Source: an uncultured Lachnospiraceae bacterium (lineage in GTDB: Bacteria; Bacillota; Clostridia; Lachnospirales; Lachnospiraceae). Taken from it: a stretch of 62,805 bases of DNA. The translations under genes were made by a program, and so were the position numbers. Below are positions 18,517 to 27,431 of this stretch, one piece after another. Below the pieces are notes generated by a model. It did not search any database. It was not told the DNA's origin and saw only the letters and a program-made list of their open reading frames with translations. Each line of letters begins with the position of its first letter. Position 1 is the first letter of the stretch. The DNA is taken from assembly GCA_900551895.1 (NCBI GenBank), contig URXX01000010.1, forward strand, positions 1 through 62,805, given 5' to 3'.

Positions 18517-19506
18517 TTACTCCGCATATATCTTCAGCAATTCGTCCTGCGCCGGTCTGTCGATATACCTTTTCTCCTCCTGATTGAGAATAACTCTCTC
18601 CCTGTCCGCCGTAGTTCTTCCGATGACTTCCGCCTGAATTCCGTTTCGCATCAGCATATCCGCCAACTCTTTTCCATTGTCTGTCATCAGAAGTACGCTT
18701 CCCACCGATGTCATCTGATACGGATTTAACTGAAAATACTCACATATCTCTATCGTTTCCTGTTTAACCGCAATCTTCTTCAAATCCACTTCCAAGCCTA
18801 CGTCTGACGCCTCTGCCATATTCCACAAGGCTGCGAGAATACCGCCGTCCGTAATCTGATGCATTGCGGATACACCATATTCTCTTGCCAGTTTCAACTC
18901 TTTATCCGCAAACAGATTTTCCTCAAGGGCATTCACCTGTGCCATAAATGCGGGAACAAAACGCTTAGATAACTCTTCTCCCTTTTCCCGCACAATCCGA
19001 AGCATCCCTTCCAAACCAATCCATTTTGTCATCACAATGTCCTGATTCGCTTTTCCCATACTGCTTTGGAAAAGTTCTCCTTCTTTTACCGTCCCGACTG
19101 CAACGACAGTAACAACCGCCTTTGTAATAATCGGACTGACCTGCGCTTTCACGTTTAAAATCTGTATGTTTTGTTTTTCGGCTGTCCGTTCGGCAAATTC
19201 CACCATAGATTTTAAACGGGATTCGTAGGCATAAGGCGGGAGCAGAATACTTAAATTCGCCCCAACCGGAGATGCCCCTCTCGTATATAAATCATTCAGC
19301 GACTGCGCCAAACCAAACACGGCAATATCTTTCTCGTCCCCGTAAAGCGTCACATTTGTAAACACTGCCTGTTCCCCATCAGGAACAGAAACCCCCGAAC
19401 ACATTTCTTCTACGGACGGTTCTATAACCGCCTCTTCCCTTTTCGTTTTTAATTGTTTTAAAATCGACCGTCTGATGACCGTCTGTGATACATTTCCTAT
19501 CTTCAT
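18517..19506 (-). CDS. AIR synthase-related (PurM/HypE-like) protein
   Basis: This 329-residue protein has the two-domain PurM-superfamily plan: an N-terminal region with a Gly-rich acidic ATP-binding segment (DLYTRGASPVGANLSILLPP) and a C-terminal domain with HQITDGGILAALWNMAEAS, similar to HypE, ThiL and SelD relatives. No hyp genes are nearby, so hydrogenase maturation is not supported. The start MKIGNVSQTV at 19506 is chosen because a longer frame (to 19734) only adds an Arg-rich shadow of the VanW gene. It stands 11 bases upstream of lrp and is probably in the same operon; its substrate is unknown. Confidence 0.82.
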   Translation of the reverse strand: MKIGNVSQTVIRRSILKQLKTKREEAVIEPSVEEMCSGVSVPDGEQAVFTNVTLYGDEKDIAVFGLAQSLNDLYTRGASPVGANLSILLPPYAYESRLKSMVEFAERTAEKQNIQILNVKAQVSPIITKAVVTVVAVGTVKEGELFQSSMGKANQDIVMTKWIGLEGMLRIVREKGEELSKRFVPAFMAQVNALEENLFADKELKLAREYGVSAMHQITDGGILAALWNMAEASDVGLEVDLKKIAVKQETIEICEYFQLNPYQMTSVGSVLLMTDNGKELADMLMRNGIQAEVIGRTTADRERVILNQEEKRYIDRPAQDELLKIYAE

Positions 19507-19519
19507 CTCTGCTATCCTT

Positions 19520-21127
19520 TTATTGTTGTCCCTGCGGTGGCGTCTGCGGCGCTGTAGGCGGCGCGGGCTGTTGTGGTGTCGGATTTTGCGGCTGTGGGGC
19601 AGGTGCAGGTTTCTGTGCCGCCGCCTCCTTTGCCTTAATATCGGCAATCGTTGCTTTAATCTTACTTTCGTCCTGCGTCTTAATTGCGTCCTGCATCTGT
19701 TTTGTATATGCAGGATTTGAGGATGCCGTTCCAACTGAAACAGTTGTCACTGAAGGTTTATAAACACTCTTGTTAAAAATCTCTCTGCTTACTTCTTTAC
19801 CACCCTCATAGACCACCTTCCAAAGTCGTGCCGTCATACCTTTGTGCGTACCCTTTTTTTCCGATATAGAGCCTATACCCGCACCTGTCTGTGCCACAAA
19901 TTTCTTCTTCGGCGCTTCCGTGGAAATCACTTCACTCACATATTCTACTTTTCTGTCCTGTTTTCGTATCTCTTTACCATAAATCGTAAAGACAACATTC
20001 CCATTCGACACATATCCCTCTACAAAAATCGGAGTATCTAAATTATTTTTAAACCGAAAATCTTTGTAATCTCCGGCAATCGCTGCATCTCTTGACGGTT
20101 TCACATAATTAACCGTCATGGAATGTGGCTGTCTGCTCGTCACTTCCAACTCGGATTCAATAACTGCATTATATAAAGTCGTGGACACCTGACAGATACC
20201 TCCCGCAATACTCTGCACAAGTTCTCCATTCTCAAATGCCCCTGCTTCCACATAACCGTTGCTCTTTTCAAATGGCTGCATCGCTTTTCCCGCAGAGAAC
20301 TCCTCTCCCGGCATAATAACCGAGCCATTAATCTTTTTCACGCCATTTTTAATATTCACGACTCTTGTCTGACCGCTTCCGCAATAAGTGGAAAATGTTC
20401 CTAATACATCTTTAATACTTTCTAAATCTCTCTTCTGTACATGAGGCTGCTTTACGGTAGAAACTAATTTCACTTCCCCGCTTTCCCCATTCCAATCTTT
20501 ATTCAAGTATTCATTGATGGCAGTTATCGTCTTCTCCATATCCAGTTCTTTTCCCTGCTGCTCTTCAGTCAAAACGAACGCCCCGTCTTTTCTTGCAATC
20601 GTTGCGTCTACCGCCTTCGGCAGACAATCCGCCGCTTTCTCTTTTAAAACTTTCTCCGCTTTCTCTTTCTCTATCTGATAAACCGGTTGTAACGTTTTCT
20701 TATTTTTCTTTAGATTTCTTATTTCGGCATAACGGCTAAACACATTTCCTTTTTTCCCATAATCAATCGCTTCTTCAATCAGTTTCTCTTCTTTTGAAAT
20801 ATCAAAACCCATTTCTTCCAGCGTGACTTCCAGTTTCTTCCCTTCAACTGACAGAAAAATCTTCTGCTTTCCATACACTTCCGCCTGCTTATCTACCGCA
20901 GTCTGAGCCTGTTTTTTATCCATGCCTGAAACGTCCGTCCTGCCAATAAAAATACCTTCACATATTCTATCTTCCGCCTGTTTGCTGACCTGATGATACA
21001 GCATGGCGTATATTGCCCCGTAAACAAACAAAAAACACACGAAAATCAAGCCACATATTTTGGCTGTTTTCCGGTGTTTTTTTCCCTGCTCATTCCTTCT
21101 TTTGCTATCCTTGATTCTTTTACGCAT
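19520..21127 (-). CDS. VanW family membrane-anchored protein with peptidoglycan-binding region
   Basis: This 535-residue protein has a short basic N-terminus, one membrane helix (about 25-47), a YabE-like PG-binding segment with helices rich in Lys and Glu, then the VanW domain with its hallmark VIMPGEEFSAG, IAGGICQVSTTLYNAV and QPHSMTVNYV (about 260-380). It ends in a Pro/Gln-rich tail (PQPQNPTPQQPAPP). VanW proteins accompany some glycopeptide-resistance clusters, but chromosomal homologues like this are common in Clostridia and of unknown role, most likely in the cell wall. No van ligase genes are near. Confidence 0.9.
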   Translation of the reverse strand: MRKRIKDSKRRNEQGKKHRKTAKICGLIFVCFLFVYGAIYAMLYHQVSKQAEDRICEGIFIGRTDVSGMDKKQAQTAVDKQAEVYGKQKIFLSVEGKKLEVTLEEMGFDISKEEKLIEEAIDYGKKGNVFSRYAEIRNLKKNKKTLQPVYQIEKEKAEKVLKEKAADCLPKAVDATIARKDGAFVLTEEQQGKELDMEKTITAINEYLNKDWNGESGEVKLVSTVKQPHVQKRDLESIKDVLGTFSTYCGSGQTRVVNIKNGVKKINGSVIMPGEEFSAGKAMQPFEKSNGYVEAGAFENGELVQSIAGGICQVSTTLYNAVIESELEVTSRQPHSMTVNYVKPSRDAAIAGDYKDFRFKNNLDTPIFVEGYVSNGNVVFTIYGKEIRKQDRKVEYVSEVISTEAPKKKFVAQTGAGIGSISEKKGTHKGMTARLWKVVYEGGKEVSREIFNKSVYKPSVTTVSVGTASSNPAYTKQMQDAIKTQDESKIKATIADIKAKEAAAQKPAPAPQPQNPTPQQPAPPTAPQTPPQGQQ

Positions 21128-21159
21128 AAACCAACCCTCTCCCTCGATTTTGGTTCTCT

Positions 21160-21261
21160 TTACATGATATACGGTAATACGGATGTTGCCAACATTGCAA
21201 CGATAATTACCAGTATGACGACAGATACTATCTTCTTAAACTTTTTATCATAGAAATTCAT
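21160..21261 (-). CDS. 33-residue single-pass membrane peptide
   Basis: This small ORF encodes a basic head (MNFYDKKFKK) followed by one hydrophobic helix of about 20 residues ending SVLPYIM. AAGGGG stands eight bases before the ATG. It ends 33 bases upstream of the VanW gene, so the two are probably in one transcript. It resembles short DUF4044/Prli42-type peptides of Firmicutes in layout only; I cannot assign a function. Confidence 0.65.
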   Translation of the reverse strand: MNFYDKKFKKIVSVVILVIIVAMLATSVLPYIM

Positions 21262-21341
21262 CTTGTTACCCCTTCTCTTCTAAAGAATACTTTCATTTTA
21301 TACTCTTTAACGCCTTTTTGCAAGAAACAATAGTCACAATT

Positions 21342-23066
21342 CTATAAACGAAAAATCGTTGCCTGATAGTTTAACTTGCTACGGTTTTGATAATCAAACA
21401 GAATAACGGTATCTTTTTGTGTGCCATTCCCCAGTACATCATAATTAAATTTCTCTATATGCGTCATTTTCCTCAACTGACGTTTATCGTATTTTTCATA
21501 TCCCCGCAAATATTTATGCTCTTTCGACTCTTCTTCATAAAATCCGCTAAGCCACTCTTTATCCACTGTATTTTCCCCTGCAAATACGGGACGGCTCTTT
21601 ATATTCTCACGAAGATACAAATCAAACACTAACAGTTCTCGATAAAAATCCACTCTTTCACTTACATATTTTTCTACAAATCCAAGTAAAATTTCATATC
21701 TTGTAATTCTTGAGTGACTTATCATATGAAATGCGTGTTTTTCGTAATATTCCCCCAACTGTTCAAAAAAGGCAAACGGTGTCGCAAATTCCCCGGTCAA
21801 ATGCTCCAGCGTATAAGAAAATTGTCCGCTATTATAATATACTTCCACCATTTCCTCGATTCTTTTTAATTTTAAAACATCTTCATACGGAAGCCATTTT
21901 GTATAAAGTACCTCGTACGGCGGAAGACTTTTATAAACCAGCCCGTACTCCTCCGTATGTTCTTCCATATAAGAGCCTTTCAACACTTTCAAAAAGCCTA
22001 ATTGTAACTGTTCCGGCGAAAGAGCATACACATCGTTAAATGATTTACCAAAACTCTTATAATCCTCATACGGAAGCCCTGCAATCAAATCCAAATGCTG
22101 ATGAATATTTCTTCCCGCATTCACTCGCTTTACTGCGTCAGACACCTTCTCAAAGCGCATTGTCCTCTTAATCTCCCCGATCGTCTTCGGGTTTGTAGAC
22201 TGCACTCCGATTTCCAACTGCACCAGACCTTCCCTCATCGTTCCCAGAAGCGCCAACTCCTCCTCGTTTAACAAATCTGCCGAAATCTCAAAATGAAAAT
22301 TCGTTATGCCGTTATCATTCTCCGCAATATATCTCCATATCTCTAATGCGTGATCATGTTTACAGTTAAATGTCCTGTCTACAAATTTAACCTGCGGTAC
22401 TTCATTGTCGAGAAAAAACTGCAGTTCTTTCTTTACCAATTTCAAGTCACGGAAACGAAGACATTTGTCAACTGATGACAAACAGTAACTACATGAAAAC
22501 GGACATCCCCTGCTTGTTTCGTAGTAAATGATTTTATTTCTAAATTCATCCATATCTTCATACACAAACGGAACTTTACTCAAATCCATAATTTCACGCC
22601 ACTGATTTTCTTCAATCTCCCCGTCATGTTTCCGATAAGAAATCCCTTTTATACCACAAAGATATTCCTCACCTTTTCCTTCTACATAATAAGATGCAAG
22701 TTCCAAAAATGTTTCCTCACCTTCTCCCTTAACAACTCCCGTCACTTCAGGAAGGCGTCTTAATACTTCCTCTGCATCATAGGAAACTTCCGGACCTCCA
22801 AGCCAAATAGGAAGACTTGGCAAAATCTTATGTATCTCACGGATAAGCGTTTCCACATAAGATATATTCCAAATATAGCAGGAAAAACAAAGTACGTCCG
22901 GCTTTTGCTTATAAATATCCATTAAAATCTCATCTAATTGCTGATTTATCGTATACTCCGCAAGAAAAATATGTTCTGCATACTTTTTCGCATACGCTTT
23001 CAAACTGTAAATCGCCAGATTAGAATGGATATATTTTGCATTAATTGCCGTCAGTATAATCTTCAT
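21342..23066 (-). CDS. B12-binding-domain radical SAM protein (DUF4080-like)
   Basis: This 574-residue enzyme has an N-terminal cobalamin-binding fold (LTAINAKYIHSNLAIYSLKAY, GGPEVSY), a radical SAM core with CPFSCSYC (CxxxCxxC for the 4Fe-4S cluster, about residues 190-197) and a C-terminal helical DUF4080-type region. It should cleave S-adenosylmethionine to start a radical modification; the substrate is unknown. Tandem ATGs lie behind AGGAGG and the second (23066) has the better spacing. It is downstream of the SRP RNA and stands alone. Confidence 0.9.
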   Translation of the reverse strand: MKIILTAINAKYIHSNLAIYSLKAYAKKYAEHIFLAEYTINQQLDEILMDIYKQKPDVLCFSCYIWNISYVETLIREIHKILPSLPIWLGGPEVSYDAEEVLRRLPEVTGVVKGEGEETFLELASYYVEGKGEEYLCGIKGISYRKHDGEIEENQWREIMDLSKVPFVYEDMDEFRNKIIYYETSRGCPFSCSYCLSSVDKCLRFRDLKLVKKELQFFLDNEVPQVKFVDRTFNCKHDHALEIWRYIAENDNGITNFHFEISADLLNEEELALLGTMREGLVQLEIGVQSTNPKTIGEIKRTMRFEKVSDAVKRVNAGRNIHQHLDLIAGLPYEDYKSFGKSFNDVYALSPEQLQLGFLKVLKGSYMEEHTEEYGLVYKSLPPYEVLYTKWLPYEDVLKLKRIEEMVEVYYNSGQFSYTLEHLTGEFATPFAFFEQLGEYYEKHAFHMISHSRITRYEILLGFVEKYVSERVDFYRELLVFDLYLRENIKSRPVFAGENTVDKEWLSGFYEEESKEHKYLRGYEKYDKRQLRKMTHIEKFNYDVLGNGTQKDTVILFDYQNRSKLNYQATIFRL

Positions 23067-23084
23067 CATTTCCTCCTACTATCA

Positions 23085-23383
23085 AAAAAGAGTCCTTACG
23101 GACTCTATAATTCTCTTTCTTTCGTGCATTACACTTCGAACTCATTTCATGAGCGTTACCTTTGTAGTTAACTCAGCCCAGGCACCCTTACGGCACCCAG
23201 AAGGTTCCACTTAGTGCTGCTCCGTTCCCGACCTGACACGGTTCATGGATTCCTGTCGCGTAAGACCCAAACATCAACGCCACTTTCAAAGGGCAGCCTC
23301 ACAAAATAAAGCCCTCCGTGTAATATCACCCCCACTATAGCGGATTGTGGGTACAAGGTACCGCTAACACCCCGGCTGCACGA
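23085..23383 (-). ncRNA. ffs: Signal recognition particle RNA, large bacterial type
   Basis: On the minus strand the transcript contains the domain IV core GTCAGGTCGGGAACGGAGCA followed by GCACTAAG, and the 5' Alu-domain start GCCGGGGTGTTAGCGGTA typical of clostridial SRP RNA. Its length of about 300 bases shows the large form with Alu and S domains, as in Bacillus. The 5' end is estimated from the promoter (23390-23419); the 3' end is set by a 7-bp hairpin (23089-23106) with a T-run. It targets ribosomes making membrane and secreted proteins together with Ffh. Confidence 0.93.
23089..23106 (-). terminator. Terminator of the SRP RNA
   Basis: The stem agagtcc/ggactct with loop ttac is followed on the minus strand by six T residues. 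Confidence 0.85.
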
Positions 23384-23389
23384 GTCTAT

Positions 23390-23419
23390 ATTATACCCTC
23401 TTTCACATATAAATGTCAA
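23390..23419 (-). promoter_or_regulatory. Consensus sigma-A promoter of the SRP RNA
   Basis: Perfect TTGACA (23414-23419) and TATAAT (23390-23395) are 18 bases apart on the minus strand. The TGA inside TTGACA is the stop codon of tadA. Confidence 0.9.
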
Positions 23420-23883
23420 TGCTTCTGCTTCGCTTTTCGCAGTTCTTTGAAAAAATTTTTCATCAAAAGACTACATTCTTCTTCCAAAACACCCGTTTCC
23501 AGTTCCACCTGATGATTAAATTCGTCCATTTGCAGAAGATTTAGTATCGAACCGGCACACCCCGCCTTCGCATTCATGCAGCCGACAACTACCCTTTTCA
23601 TTCGAGATTGTACAATCGCCCCCGAACACATTTGACACGGCTCCAATGTCACATACATTATGCAGTCTTCAAGCCTCCAGTCACCAACTTTTTTGCTCGC
23701 TTTTTTTATCGCTATCATCTCCGCATGGGCAAGGGGATTTTTATCTGTCGTTCTCCTATTATATCCTCTGCCTATAATTTTATCTTCACAGACAATTACG
23801 CAGCCAATTGGCACTTCGTTCATCTCATATGCTTTCTTTGCCTGTTTAATTGCCTCTCTCATATATTTTTCATCCTGATTCAT
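23416..23883 (-). CDS. tadA: tRNA-specific adenosine deaminase
   Basis: This 155-residue cytidine-deaminase-fold enzyme converts A34 to inosine in tRNA-Arg(ACG). Zinc ligands are His53 in the LAHAE motif and Cys83/Cys86 in EPCQMC; Glu55 is the proton shuttle. It overlaps the preceding gene by four bases (ATGA) and its stop codon lies in the -35 box of the SRP RNA promoter; the tadA-ffs neighbourhood is common in Firmicutes. Confidence 0.95.
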   Translation of the reverse strand: MNQDEKYMREAIKQAKKAYEMNEVPIGCVIVCEDKIIGRGYNRRTTDKNPLAHAEMIAIKKASKKVGDWRLEDCIMYVTLEPCQMCSGAIVQSRMKRVVVGCMNAKAGCAGSILNLLQMDEFNHQVELETGVLEEECSLLMKNFFKELRKAKQKH

Positions 23884-24593
23884 TCGTTTTTCTTAATCCT
23901 CCTACAAAAATATCCAAAATCTTCTCTCGGATTTCTCTCTTCCTCGGTAAGTTCCACCTCACCGTTTTCCATTTTTCTAAATTGTGTAAATCCAAACGCT
24001 CTTGCCGCCTGCACTTCTCTGGCATGATTTACTCCCGGAACACCGATATATAACTCATTGTCTTCTTCTATCCAAAGTAAATGATGATAATTATAAAATC
24101 CATGAAGAAGAAAATTATTGTTCGCCAGTTTCCATTCTCTTCTCGGCAACCTTACCAAATCTTTCCTCTGGATTTTCTCACAAAAATTTCCCCTGCGGTC
24201 AGACTCCTGTATCTCTATCTCTTTCAAATGCTCTGTAGAAATCGTATCCACATTTATCGTTTCTCCGTTCCAGACAGCCATATATCGCTTCTTCTCTCTG
24301 TCCTCAAGGAAAATCCCACACACTTCATTTCCTATTTCTTCACTGGAAAATGTCAGTATGTATTGCATAAGAGGTTTATTCTTTCCTATCTCTCCCTGTA
24401 AAATCCCCTCATACATACCGTTTTTTTCATAAAACAGATATACTTTCAACTTCTCTGTCGGAGAAAAGAAAAGCCCCCTTGTCTGTATCTGTATTCTCCC
24501 CCCATCTCTTCCCTGTTCTACCTTGACAAACCCTATATTTTTGACTTTTTCACTCTGCCGATATTCATATAAATACTGTGTAAACCGTTTCAA
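23880..24593 (-). CDS. DUF6128-like hypothetical protein
   Basis: This 237-residue soluble protein has a beta-rich N-terminus and a conserved C-terminal block (HHLLWIEEDNELYIGVPG, then AREVQAARAFGFTQF). It matches my recollection of the DUF6128 family found in Lachnospiraceae. No catalytic motif, signal peptide or membrane helix is visible. It is translationally coupled to tadA by a four-base overlap. The function is unknown. Confidence 0.8.
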   Translation of the reverse strand: MKRFTQYLYEYRQSEKVKNIGFVKVEQGRDGGRIQIQTRGLFFSPTEKLKVYLFYEKNGMYEGILQGEIGKNKPLMQYILTFSSEEIGNEVCGIFLEDREKKRYMAVWNGETINVDTISTEHLKEIEIQESDRRGNFCEKIQRKDLVRLPRREWKLANNNFLLHGFYNYHHLLWIEEDNELYIGVPGVNHAREVQAARAFGFTQFRKMENGEVELTEEERNPREDFGYFCRRIKKNE

Positions 24594-24679
24594 TCACAAT
24601 CCCTCAATCTTGTCTTTTTATACATATATCTATTCTACGGATCTCTTTTATATGATTGCTTTTCCCATACAATGAAAAT

Positions 24680-24701
24680 AGAATGTGCCAAGGCACATTC
24701 T
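24680..24701 (-). terminator. Terminator overlapping the stop codon of the HTH gene
   Basis: The stem agaatgtgcc/ggcacattct, loop aa, includes part of the TAG stop of the gene at 24700-25398. A hairpin with the same agaatgtgc stem ends murG at 51044-51078. Confidence 0.75.
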
Positions 24702-25398
24702 AATCTAAATAAATCGGCGGTTCATAGTCTTTCCCGAGCAATTTTTTCTTTCGTTCCTGAAAACCTAAAAAAGCCCACTCTGTCATATCCGTCCACTTAT
24801 GTTCCGACCTGTCATACACCTGCACATAACCGATTCGTTTCGGATGCATACGAACACTGTTATTTTCATACTCCCGCCTTGTGTAAGGGTTAATATCGCC
24901 GATAATCTGTTCTTCCTGTTTCCTCATTTCACGTACGGTTGTATTTCGATAGGCCGGTCTTTTAAATCCTTTAAATCCACCTGTACCTGTTGATGTTGAT
25001 GTCGGTTCTGTCTTCTCAACCGCTTTTTTCTCCTGCTGCACGGCAGGTTGTACAGTCTGTTTTACTATCGGCTCTGCTTTTGGCTGCTCTTTTACTACTT
25101 CTTCCACATCCACCAAGTCTTCGATTGTCACTTCCCTTTCCACAATTTTTTCTTTCTTCGGTTTTGTGACAGGTTCACTTTCTTCAAGGATACTTAACTG
25201 AAACGGGCAACCTAAAATCTCAGCAATCTGACGCATATCCTGTTCCTGAAAATTATCTCTGTTTAGGCGCTGTGTCAGATTTTGTCTGGACATTTTCTTT
25301 CCGGTCTTTTTTTCTATTAATTCAGCCAAATCTTTAATTGTCATCCCCTTGCGGTTCAGAACAATTTTCACCTGCTCACCAAATGTGAGATTCATCAT
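24700..25398 (-). CDS. XRE-family helix-turn-helix protein with conserved C-terminal block
   Basis: This 232-residue protein has an N-terminal XRE-type helix-turn-helix (VLNRKGMTIKDLAELIEKKT, about 10-65), a low-complexity linker rich in Val, Glu, Lys and Gln (about 75-150) and a conserved basic C-terminus (NPYTRREYENNSVRMHPKRI, then a Trp/Tyr-rich tail ending PPIYLD). GGAGGG precedes the tandem ATG. It is probably a DNA-binding regulator of unknown target, transcribed alone. Confidence 0.82.
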   Translation of the reverse strand: MMNLTFGEQVKIVLNRKGMTIKDLAELIEKKTGKKMSRQNLTQRLNRDNFQEQDMRQIAEILGCPFQLSILEESEPVTKPKKEKIVEREVTIEDLVDVEEVVKEQPKAEPIVKQTVQPAVQQEKKAVEKTEPTSTSTGTGGFKGFKRPAYRNTTVREMRKQEEQIIGDINPYTRREYENNSVRMHPKRIGYVQVYDRSEHKWTDMTEWAFLGFQERKKKLLGKDYEPPIYLD

Positions 25399-25473
25399 CG
25401 GTTTTCCCTCCTCACGATTTCTCTAGTATTTATTGTAAACATAATCGTTTATTTCGTCAATCTTCTGTTTACA

Positions 25474-26280
25474 CTATTCTCCCAAATACTCCTCCAGTGT
25501 AATGCCACGCTCCATAATCTTTTTCGCATCCTCTTTTCCTACATAGCGGTAATGCCACGGTTCGTAAATAATTCCCGTCACCTCTGTTTTATCTACAGGA
25601 TAACGCAAAATAAATCCGTATTTATGGCAATTTTTTGCAAGCCATTTTGCCTCCGGAGTATCTTTCTGTTTCTCATCTAAAGCAGTATATTTTGCCGAAA
25701 CAATATCTACGGCCAAACCAAGATTATGCTCACTTTTCCCCGGATATGCGGTGGATTTGATTGTTTCTTCCAACGCCTGCCAATAACTCTTACCCGAACG
25801 CACTTCATTCCCCATATAAAGATTATACAATTCTTTCTGCTTCTCTACCGAACGGTAAGCAGAACAAATTGACAGATTCATTCCGTCTTTTTTCGCATCA
25901 GCAAGCATCTTTTTCAAAGGCTCTGCAATACGGGAGTCAACCTGATAATCTCCCGCAATCGTTGTCAATTGAGGTACGAATCCCTCCTGCATTGGATTTG
26001 TATCATTTACCAAAGTCAAATACCATGGTCTTTCCTTGGGTGATTTGATTTTCATTTCCCATAGTTGTCCCTCCAACTCTTTTTCTTTCTTCATATATTT
26101 TGCCGACAACTCTTCTCTATCTTTTCTTGCCTTATTCTCCGCAAAATGCTTTCCCGTAAAATACCCCGCAATGACACCCGTAATCAAAACCACGACTGCC
26201 CCGATTGCAAGCCATGCCCTTTTACTTAAGCGGATACTCTTCAAAGTTTCCTCTATCTTCTGCAACTTTTCCTTCATCAT
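25474..26280 (-). CDS. M15-family D-alanyl-D-alanine carboxypeptidase (VanY-like)
   Basis: This membrane-anchored zinc peptidase (268 residues) trims the terminal D-Ala of peptidoglycan stem peptides. One N-terminal helix (about 22-42) leaves the enzyme outside the membrane. The zinc ligands are His185 and Asp192 in SEHNLGLAVD and His243 in EPWHYRYVG; SAYRS carries the conserved Arg. The start abuts the stop of the phosphopantetheinyl transferase gene, so both are in one operon; the second ATG (26277) is an equally good start. Confidence 0.93.
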   Translation of the reverse strand: MMKEKLQKIEETLKSIRLSKRAWLAIGAVVVLITGVIAGYFTGKHFAENKARKDREELSAKYMKKEKELEGQLWEMKIKSPKERPWYLTLVNDTNPMQEGFVPQLTTIAGDYQVDSRIAEPLKKMLADAKKDGMNLSICSAYRSVEKQKELYNLYMGNEVRSGKSYWQALEETIKSTAYPGKSEHNLGLAVDIVSAKYTALDEKQKDTPEAKWLAKNCHKYGFILRYPVDKTEVTGIIYEPWHYRYVGKEDAKKIMERGITLEEYLGE

Positions 26281-26922
26281 CTATCTCCAGTATATACCTA
26301 AATCCATTTTTTCTATTTTCTCTGCAAATATATCACTTGTAGAACATACTGCCGCCCTATACGGCAAATTAATTTCATACTCTTTAAAATAAAACTTTTC
26401 ACAAATCTCTTTCGGCTGGTGTAACAATCTAGCGCCATTATCGTCACACAGAATTTCAAAGGTATCTAATCCCAATTTCATCCCATACCTTGTGGCTTTC
26501 ATAAAACTTTCCTTTAACACCCAATAACGATAAAAAGCAACTATTTTCTCTTCTTCTGTCTGTTTATTTAAAATAAACTCTTCCTCGGATTTTAGAAAAT
26601 AGCGTTTAATTAGTTTCGTATGCAGTTTTTTTATTTCTTCAATATCACAACCGACCTTAACAGTTTTTTCTCCTCTGTCCTCAATTGAACAAAGAACCAT
26701 TGCTCCTGAATGCGACAGATTAAATGGTGCTTCCGCGGAAGCACCACATTTTTCTCTCACACTTTCATATAATAACCATGCCCCTACACTTAACGCTTTA
26801 TCTTCCAAAGGCATAATTTTATCCGCCTTCTCTCTGCGAAATGCAGGGATTTTCTCATAACATTTCTGATAAATCGATTTCTCCAAAAGAGGAGTTACCT
26901 CTGCCATCCATGTTCTTATCAT
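26281..26922 (-). CDS. Sfp-type 4'-phosphopantetheinyl transferase
   Basis: This 213-residue enzyme would transfer phosphopantetheine from CoA to a carrier-protein serine. The family motifs are all present: FNLSHSG, VGCDIEEIK (Mg-binding Asp/Glu) and WVLKESFMKATRYGM. The length is typical of Sfp rather than of the shorter AcpS. No polyketide or nonribosomal peptide synthase lies in the window, so its carrier protein is elsewhere. It overlaps the next upstream gene by four bases. Confidence 0.92.
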   Translation of the reverse strand: MIRTWMAEVTPLLEKSIYQKCYEKIPAFRREKADKIMPLEDKALSVGAWLLYESVREKCGASAEAPFNLSHSGAMVLCSIEDRGEKTVKVGCDIEEIKKLHTKLIKRYFLKSEEEFILNKQTEEEKIVAFYRYWVLKESFMKATRYGMKLGLDTFEILCDDNGARLLHQPKEICEKFYFKEYEINLPYRAAVCSTSDIFAEKIEKMDLGIYWR

Positions 26923-27431
26923 TTCAGCAAATACTTCCTTAACTTATTCCATACAAAAATTTGAAAATAATCGTGTGCCTTATCATAAACAAACAGTCCA
27001 ATCTGTCCTGCCAACCACATGACAAAAAGAAACGGCATACTAATCTCCTTTGAAATCAATACTTGAGGCGCGAAAATAATCATCGGAACATACATCACAT
27101 TAAAAGCAATATATTTCCCACACCATAATAATGCCTTTTTATTCCCAAACTTATTCCACAAAATTTCTGCGAAACATAAATATAATCCCATGCCCGCAAA
27201 AGTTACACAATATATTTTATTTGGGGCAACTAAAAGTCCTACAAGTATCGTTGCCGCAAGAAAGGAGATTCCATAACGCAATCCCCATTCCCGAATAGCT
27301 ATTCCCACGCAAAAACTTGCTGCGCTTAAAAAAAACAATGTACTTGTTTCAATTACCGCACCAAGTACAATAAGCAATACAGAAAAGGCCGCCAATACAC
27401 CTAAAGTTGCCAATCTCTTTGTCCTTAGCAC
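26919..27431 (-). CDS. Multi-pass membrane protein of unknown function
   Basis: About 170 residues with five or six hydrophobic helices and a basic C-terminus (NKLRKYLLK). The GTG at 27431 is chosen because GGGGGGAG precedes it and GTGCTAA overlaps the J-domain gene stop; an ATG six codons earlier (27449) has no ribosome site. The pattern of compact helices recalls integral membrane substrate-binding proteins, but I do not recognise the family. Confidence 0.7.
   Translation of the reverse strand: MLRTKRLATLGVLAAFSVLLIVLGAVIETSTLFFLSAASFCVGIAIREWGLRYGISFLAATILVGLLVAPNKIYCVTFAGMGLYLCFAEILWNKFGNKKALLWCGKYIAFNVMYVPMIIFAPQVLISKEISMPFLFVMWLAGQIGLFVYDKAHDYFQIFVWNKLRKYLLK

Noticed and set aside
18517..19734. 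Arg-rich N-terminal extension of the AIR synthase-like frame
   Set aside because: The extra 76 residues are antisense-frame readings of the Pro/Gln-rich VanW tail; MKIGNVSQTV at 19506 is the sensible start.
19520..21127. Vancomycin resistance cluster, because of VanW and the VanY-like enzyme
   Set aside because: The two genes are several kilobases apart in different operons, and there is no VanHAX-type ligase set or VanRS regulator in the window.
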